From Schistosoma haematobium (taxonomy: Eukaryota > Platyhelminthes > Trematoda > Strigeidida > Schistosomatidae), in contig NC_067200.1 of the NCBI RefSeq assembly GCF_000699445.3, positions 868,001 to 932,000 on the forward strand: DNA of 64,000 nucleotides, written 5' to 3'. Position 1 is the first letter of the stretch, and each line of letters begins with the position of its first letter. Position numbers and translations under genes: made by a program. The notes beneath the pieces are model-generated. The model did not search any database. It was given only the letters and a program-made list of their open reading frames with translations, and was not told the DNA's origin. Shown in pieces: positions 31,560 to 41,043 of this stretch.

Positions 31560-31850
31560 TATAAGGACTCAGTAGCTAAGTGGAGAATGTGACGGGGTTC
31601 GAAGCGAACACTGGTGGGTTTGAGTCCCGAAGTGAAAATCACCTCTGAGATGTAGGTACATCCATCTGACGAATCCCAAACAGGACGAAACACGTGTCTT
31701 ATATCCCAACTACTAGCCAATATCTATCATTGCTCACAAAGTTTGTGACTTAAGGTAATGTCGAGGCAATCCACACAAGATGCACCTATCTCAATAAGAG
31801 ACTGATCAATTGTAGTCTTAAACATCAATGAAAAGATACAAGTAAATAAG
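31560..31850 (+). repeat. Sm-alpha-type SINE with tRNA-like head and hammerhead block
   Basis: Has the full order: tRNA-like head with A-box-like TAGCTAAGTGG (31572-31582) and B-box-like GGTTTGAGTCC (about 31617-31627), then GTACATCCAT, core CTGACGA (31666-31672), stem II TCC/GGA, GAAA (31687-31690), a GTGTC cleavage region ending at 31698, and the 3' part to the CAAGTAAAT end. Core and cleavage triplet are kept, but the closing pair of stem II is A-C and helix I is mostly unpaired. Schistosome Sm-alpha repeats are known to carry hammerhead ribozymes and RNA polymerase III promoters. Confidence 0.75.
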
Positions 31851-32765
31851 TAGTATGTATAAGAAATAAGTAGTATTAATATTATCATCATTATTACAAT
31901 ATTTATGTGCATTTTCTTTTCTGGAAAATTGTCATTTAGGAAGACTTTTCATTTTGAAAAAAACAAACAAACAAAATAAACATCATAATACCAGACACAA
32001 AATATCAAACCGAGTAATCAACAAAATTCTATTTACATTTAGATTCGTAAAGTAAACCACAACAAGAGTTGAATAAAAGATTAAACTGTCAACAACAACA
32101 ACAACAACAACCACAGCAACAAGTCAGTTCTTTCTTTCTGTTTCCTTTCTTTATATCATGGAAGAAATTGAATTGGTTATCATGATTGAAATGTATATGG
32201 GTTATAGGTATCTGTTTATGTATGTATGTATGTATAGAATTGCACGCATTAACTATACTCAATTCTTACAAAAATAATAACACAAACCAAAGAAAGTTTA
32301 ATTTAATAATGTATGCAAATAAAAATAAGTAACAAGACAGTATCATGTAGATATTTGAAGACGAAAAATAACTACTACTACTACTACTACTACTGATATA
32401 AATGATATTAGTAGTCGTAGCAGCAGTAGTACTAGTGGTGGTGGTGGTGATAGTAACCATAGTAACAATAAACAATCTGTTTTAGATTTCAATTCAAAAA
32501 AAAGAAAAAAAATAATTGTGCATGAATTGGAATTTTATTAAATTTTGTATTCTTGATTATTTTTTTTTATGGGGGGGGGTTTTCTTGTTGTTGTTGAAAA
32601 AATAAACAAACAAAAATTTCTTTTCAATTCTCTTCTATCAGGATAATTGTTTTCTTATACAATGTATATAATGAGTAAATCTGTAATAGAATAGAATAGT
32701 TGATTAGAAAATAATACATGTGAAATGATATAAATTATAGAGATAAGTGTTAGTTAGCAAAGGAT
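31851..32765. other. Low-complexity AT-rich stretch
   Basis: AAC, ACT and TGG-type short repeats (32093-32115, 32371-32394, 32437-32449), a poly-G run at 32572-32579 and runs of A/T. No gene or transposon motif was recognised. Confidence 0.5.
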
Positions 32766-32769
32766 GAAC

Positions 32770-33870
32770 AACAGAACATTGTGCATGAGATTCACTATCA
32801 TGACTGTAATGCTACCTATGTTGAAGAAACATCCAGGCAATTGAATGTAAGATTGAAGGAACACAAACAATGCTTGAAAAATGTTCTAAAATCCTCGGTT
32901 GATTTAAAGAAACTTGAAAATATGTCAGCGATAGCGTTACATGCGTCAGAAACAGGACCAAAATACTTCAGAAAGGTTTTAGCACCCATAAAGAAAGATT
33001 GACGGCAGAAACGCTGCATATATGGGCGAACAAGAACAGCCTAAACTGAAAAGATGGTATTCATCTGGCAACTACCTGGCAAATTTTCGTTTGACAAGTA
33101 AATTTGGAACTTATCTCTTGTTTAAACCTGTTTTTTCATATTACATACATCGTTATTATTATTGAAAGAACTGAATGAGTTTTTTAAAAAGTACAATTTA
33201 GGTTTTGACATGTACATCGATGTTTCATTATCAAGTTTTTCATCCTTGAACTTGAACTTTATTTATTCCTTCATATCAATCTCTCACACATACATACATA
33301 CCTACACACTCACACACACACATATACAACTTGGTTACTCAGTTAAGTATTTCCATGTCTGTTGTGAGATAGGAACTCACTGAAGACAATGGTGTACGGT
33401 AGCGCAACTTCGTGGATTGGTTGAAGTTAGACATTAACACCGTTGGATGCCGGCTCAGTGGTCTAGCTGGTTAAGTGCTCGCGCGCGAAGCCAGTAGGTC
33501 CTGGGTTCGAGCCCCGCGTGGTGCGGGATCGTGGATGCGCACTGCTGAGGAGTCCCATACTAGGACGAAACGGCCGTCAATGGTGGTCTAGCTTCAACTG
33601 ACTCATGATTTCAATCTGTGAAATTTCTAAAATCTCCACAAAACCCATTCTGATATTTCCATGTAGTTGAATTCTTCACATGATTTGTAGTCAACTGACT
33701 CATTTTATCCTATTTTACAAAAATCAACACCCAAATATGATTGGTTTAACACAGTATAATCCTGATTGTTAAAATCTATATATTTCTTTGATAATTTTGA
33801 TTTTGATTATTCCACCCTGAAGAAGTCCAGACAAGTTAGCTGGACGAAACGTTGGAATTAGTTAAATTTC
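32770..33870 (+). mobile_element. Penelope-like element 3' remnant
   Basis: 32781-33002 codes a GIY-YIG endonuclease start: EIHYHDCNATYVEETSRQLNVRLKEHK, with Glu where the family usually has Gly in YVGET. After a stop come decayed blocks to 33060. Near 33818-33862 is CTGAAGA, a GTCCAG/CTGGAC stem and GAAACGTTGG, a motif often found at Penelope-like element ends. SINE sequence (33440-33660) is inserted in between. No RT part is present. This is a different lineage from the copy at 24690-25391. Confidence 0.65.
33440..33660 (+). repeat. tRNA-headed hammerhead SINE, best-preserved copy
   Basis: A tRNA-like head spans about 33446-33530 with an A-box-like GTGGTCTAGCTGG and a B-box GGTTCGAGCCC (about 33504-33514). 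It is followed by GGATGCGCACTG, hammerhead core CTGAGGA (33545-33551), stem II GTCC/GGAC, GAAA (33567-33570) and GGCCGTC (cleavage after 33578). The 18 or so bases that carry the 3' strand of helix I in other copies (CAGTGCTTCC...) are missing, so the core cannot close helix I. The 3' part ends in an AATCTCCACAAAACC block shared by many copies. Confidence 0.8.
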
Positions 33871-34059
33871 AATCGCTGAGAATACTTCAAATACAACTTT
33901 CACATATAATGACTTCTCTATACTCGGCGCTCAATTGCTGTCAAAATGTTCGTTCTCATCTTGACGAATATTCGTATAAAATATAGAGATAAGTGTTAGT
34001 ACTTTTTATTGTGCATTCAAAATTCTCGAAGTGTATTGTTGAAGAGCCCATCCACTTCC

Positions 34060-34170
34060 ATTATACTAGGACGAAACGATTATCCTGTGCTTATAGTTTA
34101 TAAATAATGGTCTAACTAAAATCATATAATGATTAAAACTAATAATAAGTCTACAATCTTCACAAATCCC
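34060..34170 (+). repeat. Truncated hammerhead-SINE 3' part
   Basis: Retains TACTAGGACGAAACGATTATCC and the tail resembling ACAATCTTCACAAATCC. The 5' core is lost. Confidence 0.5.
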
Positions 34171-34329
34171 TATATACTAATTAATAATTATGTGCTCATT
34201 AGTTTCTAGCTTCAAGATGAAACTCTTAAAATTCTAGTAAGATGCAGTGACTAGTAGAGTTCAACGATGCTGAGTGTGATACGGTTATTTATTGCAGGTA
34301 ATAAAAGATAGTCGCAGAATATTGTGAAG

Positions 34330-34530
34330 TGATTTGAGTTGGACATTAACACCATTGGATACTGGTTCAGTAGTTTATAGGTCCAGCGTCCGCGCAAGGA
34401 ACTTGAAGGTCATGAGTACGCACTACTGAGGAGTGCCGTACTATGATCAGGTGGCCGTCTATCTCTTCCAAGTTTTCGACGGTAGTTCGGCTAGTATCAA
34501 TTTATGATTTTAAATAAGGAAACATTTTAA
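34330..34530 (+). repeat. Decayed hammerhead SINE
   Basis: The head starts GGACATTAACACCATTGGATAC as in other copies, followed by a poorly kept tRNA-like part, GCACTACTGAGGAGTGCC and GGCCGTC. The GAAA box is changed (ATGATCAGG), so the ribozyme is dead. Confidence 0.6.
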
Positions 34531-35550
34531 ATAGTTCGATGTTAGTGTATTTGACCATGGCACTTAGTGATATGGGTTTTATTTTACAAAGAACCAGCAT
34601 GATGGCTAGATCTAGAACTGCAGTCATCTGATGCTAGACACAGTATACTCTAATTCGACTATACGACAATAAGCACCTACAACGCCCAAAATATGATTGA
34701 ACCTGACAAATAAAGTACATAACTTTTCATTCGTTATTCAACACTGTGCATTTTCAAAATCCCTGTCTTACCAGTAGACCAGAAATTCTCAGATTCAGTA
34801 CTGTGTACGAAATCATTGGTGCGTACTACTGAGGAGTTACAAGACATCATGAAGTATTTTTATGTTCAGGGATTGAATGAATTTGAAAGCATTAACCGTC
34901 GAATTCTGGATCATTAGCTTAAAAGTGTTGTGCTCCTTGCGATACTTGAGAATCTCCACCTCAATCTCGTGTAAGATCATCAACTCACGCTTCTTATGGT
35001 TCTCAAAGTTGGCAGTCAAATACAATAATAAGACGCTAAATTGTGCGCATGCATATTAGCCTCTTAGATATAACATTTTCCTCCTAAATACTATCATCTT
35101 TTCAATTATAGTGTATATTAAAGAATAATATTAGCAAGGAAATCATCAAAAATTAGGAAGAACAAATCCACTACATTGGCTATATCCTCACTAGTGACTA
35201 ATTTCAACAGGTACTTTTCGGCGCCCAACCATTTCAGATGTGCGACGGTCGCCTACCAATATCATTGGAAGATGATGGTTTTGTAATGTCGTGAATCAAT
35301 TAAAGTCAAAAATGTAAATCGTTGGATATCGGCTACGTGATCTAATAGTTAAGCACTCAATGTGAGATCCGCAGGTCTTAGGTTCAATGCTTGACAGGGT
35401 CATGGATGAGAACTGTTTGTCGGTTCTTTACCAATATACAACACCTCTCCAGTACTTCCTAGTGTACGATGGTCAACTAACGCAGGTTAGTCCATAGTGT
35501 AAGATAAACGCTCATTGACTTACCATGGCAAAAGTATATTACCAGTAAAT
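34531..35550. other. Non-coding stretch with one very old SINE
   Basis: About 35295-35480 keeps only the general order of the tRNA-headed SINE (head near 35320, GGTCTTAGGTTCAATG-like B-box region). The remainder holds no recognised feature. Confidence 0.45.
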
Positions 35551-36044
35551 CTATTCATCTTGTATATAATCCATAATGAATGTTTCATCATCGTCTAAAT
35601 CATCTTCATCGAATAAACGTCTAGCATCGGATGATAAAGACAATGTTTCAACACTACTATTTTTGAATGCGATAAATTTCTTGCCGATAAAGCACCCTTC
35701 ACTTTGGTTGTTGTTGTTGTTGTTATTGTTGATGATGATGATGATGATGACGGCACTGTTAACGATTCTGATGTTGATGTTAATGATGAATAATTTGCAG
35801 GAATATCAACTGATTTAAACGATGATATTGATTTATTATCACTATTATTATTATTATTACTATTATTAGAAAAGATACTTGGTGATGTAAGAAAGTATTC
35901 ACTGCCAGCTTTTTCATAATAGGAGATTGTTGTTCTTGATGTATTGTGACAGTAGATAGTTTACGTTTATTCTCTTTAAGTCGTGTATCCATTTCATGAA
36001 TACGAAAGTGTAATCTTGATTCTAAATGATAATTTTTATAACTT
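35551..36044 (-). pseudogene. Probable last exon of an unidentified minus-strand gene, frame broken
   Basis: On minus a strong acceptor (TTATTTCTTCTTTTAG, ending 36045) precedes SYKNYHLESRLHFRIHEMD and RLKENKRKLSTV, clearly protein-like. The sense then appears to move to a second frame (YYEKAGSEYFLTSPS, then Asn- and Ser-rich stretches) and to a third (SSDARRLFDEDDLDDDE, FIMDYIQDE, TAG at 35551-35553). The frame changes lie close to or within trinucleotide-repeat DNA. Either the gene is a pseudogene, the assembly has indels, or there are small introns I did not resolve. I do not recognise the protein. Upstream exons would lie to the right, towards or past the assembly gap. Confidence 0.45.
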
Positions 36045-36219
36045 CTAAAAGAAGAAATAAAATATGAAACTTGAATATCATTAGGTGAGACTATCATTTA
36101 TGAACGATTTATAAATAACACCAAAATGACTTGGAGTGTATCTACCTAGTTACTAGATTTAAATTAGGGTTATAAAACAGTTTGATAGAATATGAATTAT
36201 GGTTGAAAGTAGTGGAGAA

Positions 36220-36495
36220 CATTTGTACCTCAGGTGAATGATTTTGATGAAGTTTTGTTCTTTGAGTTGGATGGTTTAGGAGACACAACCAAAACAAAGA
36301 AGTAAACAATGAAAATTTAAGGTCAATAAGAACCAATCAACATCGAGGTGTATAGAACAAGCTGTGTAACGTATATGGAGAAATTTGAACACTTCACTTC
36401 TATCTGAAGTTTGTGCTGATGATGTCGTTCAGAAGAACGATGAAAGCTCCATGACCAAACCATCCATCTGCGAGAACAAAACTCCGTCAAAATAT
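36220..36495 (+). repeat. Repeat family F copy
   Basis: Contains CTGATGATGTCG, the perfect hairpin CGTTCAGAAGAACG and GATGAAAGC, followed by the CATGACCAAACCATCC block shared with 12480-12665 and 57130-57250. The left part (36230-36280) looks like a partial inverted repeat of the right part (TTTGTTC...GGATGGTTT). Confidence 0.55.
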
Positions 36496-36889
36496 GATTG
36501 AAAGTTGATAGTTAGAATTAACAATAAGATTTACGAGTTTTCATCACAAATTTATATTAGCTTAAATGTCAAAACATTATTTAGCCAAATGGATGAATGA
36601 ATTTCGCGCCAAAATCAAAGACTCATTATCTTAAATCTGATTGGTTTGTTCATACATTATAGTCTTGCTGTATCAATGTTAAACGTGGAATGAATTTGAT
36701 ACTCTTTAAGTAGTTTTGTGATTACAGCATGACATCATGAGGTCTTGACCTCGGATAACCAATAGAAATAAGGTTTTAAATAGATATTCAATAGAAATAG
36801 TGGTTGAAATATTACATTCTATGGAAAAATGTTACATAATATATTAGTATCAGATGGGTTTTGTAGAGATTAAAGTAATTTCAATGGTT
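36496..36889. other. Unassigned AT-rich stretch
   Basis: No gene, repeat head or transposon motif recognised. Confidence 0.4.
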
Positions 36890-37085
36890 AAGATCATGAG
36901 CCATTTGAAGCTAGATCACCAGAGAGATTCGAACTCAGGACTTACTGGTTTTACCCAGTAGGTCATGGATGCGCACTGCTGAGGAGTCCCACAATAGGAC
37001 GAAACGGCCATCCAGTGCTTCCAGGTTTTCCATGGTGGTCTAGCTTCAACTGACTCATGATGTTAACCATTGAAACATAATATAT
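36890..37085 (+). repeat. Hammerhead SINE, head truncated
   Basis: The tRNA-like part is shortened and partly inverted; the ribozyme part is complete (see 36973-37018). It ends with GGTTTTCCATGGTGGTCTAGC and the usual ACTGACTCATGA segment. Confidence 0.7.
36973..37018 (+). ncRNA. Hammerhead ribozyme candidate with complete core
   Basis: 46 nt. Helix I: GCACTG (36973-36978) with CAGTGC (37013-37018), six perfect pairs. Core CTGAGGA at 36979-36985. Stem II GTCC/GGAC. GAAA at 37001-37004. Stem III is minimal (A-T plus a C-A mismatch around loop GGCC). Cleavage would follow ATC at 37012. The C-A mismatch replaces the C-G pair seen in the sequence GGCCGTC at 33572-33578 and probably weakens activity. 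Confidence 0.7.
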
Positions 37086-37384
37086 TAGCTCAAACTGAGA
37101 CTTTCTCCAATTACATCTTGCATAAATAATCTCATTCATCAGTCACTATGAATACTAGTCATCACTTAAAGTAAATGACTTATTAATTAGTCTATCATCT
37201 TTCCCATTGGACTGTAGAATCAGAATTAACATCATCTTTGCTGTTACATTGTGATACAATTAGTCAAATTGCATTAGTCACTATTGAAACTGTAATTAGT
37301 AATAGATCAATAACAGTATCTAACTAAAATTTAATGAAAAATGTGTTTAAAGGAGTTAACAATGAAGTTACACGTAGTTTTATC

Positions 37385-37895
37385 TTTATTCTAATTGATC
37401 ATCTCAACCCTGATACGGCTGAGAGTGAGGAGAGTAAGCTCCTTTCTCTAAATGCCCTCACATGGCCACGCGTATACAGACACTGACAGGAAAGTTCAAC
37501 TCACTGCCTTCTTAGAGTACCAGTGTTCTTTACGAAATTGTGAGGACGAAAAATGGATGTTCGGAGCTTTAACCGGGCAAGTGCACACGAAGGATTCAGC
37601 TAGAGGAGTTGTAAAACCTTGATTTCAAACCATCGGTGTATATGGGATCCAGGATCCTGGTGGAACAAATAGCGTATGAATCAATCGTTGGTTGCCGATT
37701 ACCATACATTGCTCCATTGTCTTGCGGATTAAATCATTAGATCAAAGACTCTGGATGTAGCCCTGCTTTGTTTTGGGCAACTGGGAAGTATTACAGCCGA
37801 CACACACAAATCAAGTGACTTGTATGAGGGACATATTTATTCAGTGCCTCCTTGTACCAATATTTATGTGTTCAAATAAACAAATAAATAACAAT
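37385..37895 (+). repeat. Dispersed repeat C copy
   Basis: The longest plus-strand copy, ending CCTCCTTGTACCAATATTT and an AAATA/AACAAATA tail just before the assembly gap. Confidence 0.65.
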
Positions 37896-37949
37896 TGAAG
37901 TCATCAGAAGTTAGAAAGAAAACGTTGCTCGAAAATGAGATCTCACTTA

Positions 37950-38449
37950 NNNNNNNNNNNNNNNNNNNNNNNNNNNNNNNNNNNNNNNNNNNNNNNNNNN
38001 NNNNNNNNNNNNNNNNNNNNNNNNNNNNNNNNNNNNNNNNNNNNNNNNNNNNNNNNNNNNNNNNNNNNNNNNNNNNNNNNNNNNNNNNNNNNNNNNNNNN
38101 NNNNNNNNNNNNNNNNNNNNNNNNNNNNNNNNNNNNNNNNNNNNNNNNNNNNNNNNNNNNNNNNNNNNNNNNNNNNNNNNNNNNNNNNNNNNNNNNNNNN
38201 NNNNNNNNNNNNNNNNNNNNNNNNNNNNNNNNNNNNNNNNNNNNNNNNNNNNNNNNNNNNNNNNNNNNNNNNNNNNNNNNNNNNNNNNNNNNNNNNNNNN
38301 NNNNNNNNNNNNNNNNNNNNNNNNNNNNNNNNNNNNNNNNNNNNNNNNNNNNNNNNNNNNNNNNNNNNNNNNNNNNNNNNNNNNNNNNNNNNNNNNNNNN
38401 NNNNNNNNNNNNNNNNNNNNNNNNNNNNNNNNNNNNNNNNNNNNNNNNN
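37950..38449. other. Assembly gap, 500 N
   Basis: Exactly 500 undetermined bases, a placeholder length, so the true distance is unknown. Open frames crossing it are artefacts. Confidence 1.
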
Positions 38450-38604
38450 TTATCCTTGCCTTCTCATGAACATATGCTAGCATGGTTGGAAAGTGTTGTC
38501 ACGAAATCTAATAACAGCGCCATACTTTCTCACTTGGTAGATTATGAACATGATGTTAAAACTGATGAAGATTTCTCTGTTCGCATCATATACCAAACAA
38601 TCTA
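38450..38604 (+). pseudogene. Possible coding fragment next to the gap
   Basis: An open frame directly after the gap reads HMLAWLESVVTKSNNSAIL then LSHLVDYEHDVKTDEDFSVR and ends at TAG 38602-38604. Residue composition looks protein-like, not repeat-derived, and the stop is followed by GTAAAG, which could be a splice donor if another frame is used. No family recognised. It could be a gene end or part of a transposon. Confidence 0.3.
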
Positions 38605-39254
38605 GGTAAAGTAGCTAGATTATATTTCATCTTCATACCTGAAGCTATCGTGATCAGGTTCATAAAACCTAACATATGTATTCAAAAAAGGCGTGTTCAG
38701 TTTCTGTATTTACAATGGTCCATGACTGGATCACAATATACCTAAAATGGATATTGTTAACCCTTTTTATATCTTCCGTGATCTATTCTTGACCTCGGGT
38801 CTGCTGAAACGCGTTTAATGCCGAGAGCTTAAAACAAAATTGATTCGAAAAAAAATACAGTTAGTACGAGTGATATGAAAACAAGTTATAGTTTTACAGA
38901 GTTTCATTCTCTTAAGTAGCTCTATGACAACGTTTTTTTATGGTGACAGTGGGTGAGATTGGTGGAAATCCAATATGAAAACATTGATTCCCTGAACATC
39001 AGAGATACCTATTTCTGACATATACTATCTAGTTTGTAACGTATGTACACGATTTCATAGTTATAAACTTCCTTCATATATGTATATGTAATAGAGAAAG
39101 CTTAACGACTAAACCGTTTACAACATGATTTAAAATTAAAATAGGTTTCTGTCAAATTCAAACTGAGACAGTACAAGAGCCAATAAGTCCTATTTTGATT
39201 AACGAATTGATAGGTCTTGCGGATTGAACGCTATTTTCGTCTCCTAAGCTATTC
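38605..39254. other. Unassigned stretch
   Basis: AT-rich, no coding or repeat feature recognised. Confidence 0.4.
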
Positions 39255-39590
39255 TGCAACCCCCAAACTAGGACTAGACAGCGACCTGAACACGAGAGAG
39301 AAGACTCAAAGTATGCGAGAAGTAGTTTACTCCAAGGTTCATTTTAATACAGAAAATATAGGGTATTTATAATATTTTAAATGTCCTTAGGTTGCCATTA
39401 AATTCTGGAAGTACTACTAAACATAGTTGCAGTGTAGCAGCCAACCAATCAGAGCCTCTGCATGTGACGTTTTGCTTCCTCGATATTTTTGGCAAAAACT
39501 CCAAGTGAACACTGATTGGATGAAACGCTTCTTAGTGTTTCCTGATGCGTGCTTCTCTTTTGCAAGCAATTTTCTGGATCACCCCCAACA
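39255..39590 (-). repeat. Possible solo LTR
   Basis: On minus it begins TGTTGGGGGTGATCC and ends GGGGGTTGCA, so TG...CA ends with short imperfect inverted termini. A TATA-like stretch lies in the middle (minus, near 39360-39375). No internal coding part is attached. The sequence just outside (39591-39640) resembles 52434-52480. No clear target duplication. Confidence 0.4.
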
Positions 39591-39639
39591 TCAATAAATT
39601 ACGTGATAATTGGCTGGACGTAAAGACACAACATTAATG

Positions 39640-40093
39640 TTCTATGTGTTGTATTTAAGGATCATGCTTTTTCCTTTGTGTATGTTGAGGACGACTGATT
39701 CAGTGGCATTTGCTACACTGTTTGTGTTCATCCACAATTGTTCATGTGTATGTGATAGAAGGGTTAGGTCATTCCAAGTTGTTCATTATATTCCATGTTT
39801 TCTCTCAGATGTGAAGGTCTTCATAATGCGGTCGACCACCATCATCGTTGATTTAAACTCTAACACACAACAATAAATAGTCTTGTAAATACATAGAATC
39901 TAAACAAGCAGTTCAGGTAATAAAAATTTCATTGAGATATTAAATGTATGTTCAGAAGGCAAATGTCAATAAAGAAAAAAACACCCTTACAAATTATTTG
40001 ACGATAAAACTTTCGCATAATTACTCATAAAAATCAATAAAATTTTCAGAAATGCGTAATAGGTCAACTTTGGCCTATTCGTGCTGTGCATAG
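39640..40093. other. Unassigned stretch
   Basis: An 88-codon plus frame (39610-39876) partly resembles the reverse translation of RTE-like fragments near 58855-58890 (a TTTGTGTATGTTGAG block), so it may be an old RTE remnant. Nothing firmer can be said. Confidence 0.35.
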
Positions 40094-40352
40094 TTGATTC
40101 ACGCGATCATTGATCGGAATAACTATACATGTGACGTGAGTGTGTATATGAATGGTGCGAATGGTCCACCAGGGTGCTTGGTACCTGCGTGGTTGCTCTA
40201 CAGGATTGAGCTGTACTATACAGTATGTAGCGTTAAAGCCTATATGGTGTCTGGTTCTCCTGTGAAGTGGGATTGAGCAGTACTGTTTGGTTTGTCACGT
40301 GAAAGTCTGGATAGTGTCTGGTTCTCCTGAAAACCAATATAAAATTACCCTG
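40094..40352 (+). repeat. Repeat E, identical to 46906-47164
   Basis: 259 bp identical base for base with 46906-47164 by direct reading, while both flanks diverge immediately. A more diverged, inverted relative lies at about 57780-57990. The 60-codon frame inside is unlikely to be a gene. Confidence 0.8.
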
Positions 40353-40975
40353 ACCCACAAGGGTATATTATATAACTGTGATAATATCTGGACGAATTAA
40401 TCAGATATAACATAACAGGTCTTTAATTTTGGTACGAAATTCATTCACATTCAATTTGGTTCAATGAAGTTTTGGCATTTAACTGATGTCAGGTCGTGAT
40501 AAAAACCCTATAATCTATTTCCTAACCCTTAATCATGAACTATAAATCATAATTCTAATTCCTCACACTGGTTCATAACCTTCATTCGGACCTAGTTATT
40601 AAGTGGATACTCTCAAGGCCAATTTAGCGTCGCTCAAATGTTGTCCATAATTCATAGGTCTCATCACATATTACTTTCCAATAGAATAAAGATAAAACAT
40701 TTGATAAAATATTGTTGTCAACCATTATGTTCAATTAGTTACTATTCCAATTTTGACTTTATCAACAACTTCATTGTAGAATGTCATTCAATCATAAAAT
40801 CAGTTAAAAAGTATTGAGCCTATTCCTAAAGTATTTACTCATCTAAGCGATTTATTTTAACTTTTAGACTGATGAATAAACCTAATCATTCTAGTTACTT
40901 GGTTAATTTTGTATGTTCCCATGACTACATACATATGACTGTATGTTTAAGTCTATATACTTGATTGTATTTTGG
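40353..40975. other. Unassigned AT-rich stretch
   Basis: No coding or repeat feature recognised before the tRNA-like sequence. Confidence 0.45.
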
Positions 40976-41043
40976 TAGCGCAATGGTAACGCATCTGACT
41001 CCATATCAGAAAGTTGCGTGTTCGAATCACGTCGGGCTCACCA
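40976..41043 (+). pseudogene. tRNA-Trp copy ending in CCA (not a normal gene)
   Basis: D arm, anticodon arm with loop CTCCATA (anticodon CCA at 41001-41003, Trp), T arm with TTCGAAT, the 3' acceptor strand CGGGCTCA and an encoded CCA (41041-41043). The 5' acceptor strand is not there: the bases before TAGCGC read ATTTTGG and cannot pair with CGGGCTC. Nuclear tRNA genes in animals do not encode CCA. The CCA runs straight into LTR-like sequence, and CGGGCTCACCA is the exact complement of the gypsy primer site at 8435-8445. This fits a copied primer tRNA joined to retrotransposon DNA. Confidence 0.75.

Noticed and set aside
37895..38605. Long open frames across the N run
   Set aside because: They exist only because N codons contain no stops. 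Only the part after 38450 was considered.
40094..40276. 60-codon identical proteins at 40094 and 46906
   Set aside because: The DNA repeat explains the identity. The frame has no motif, and the diverged copy at 57780-57990 does not keep it open.
40976..41043. Functional nuclear tRNA-Trp gene
   Set aside because: The 5' acceptor strand does not pair with CGGGCTC, and the CCA end is encoded, unlike normal animal tRNA genes. I kept it as a tRNA-derived pseudogene.
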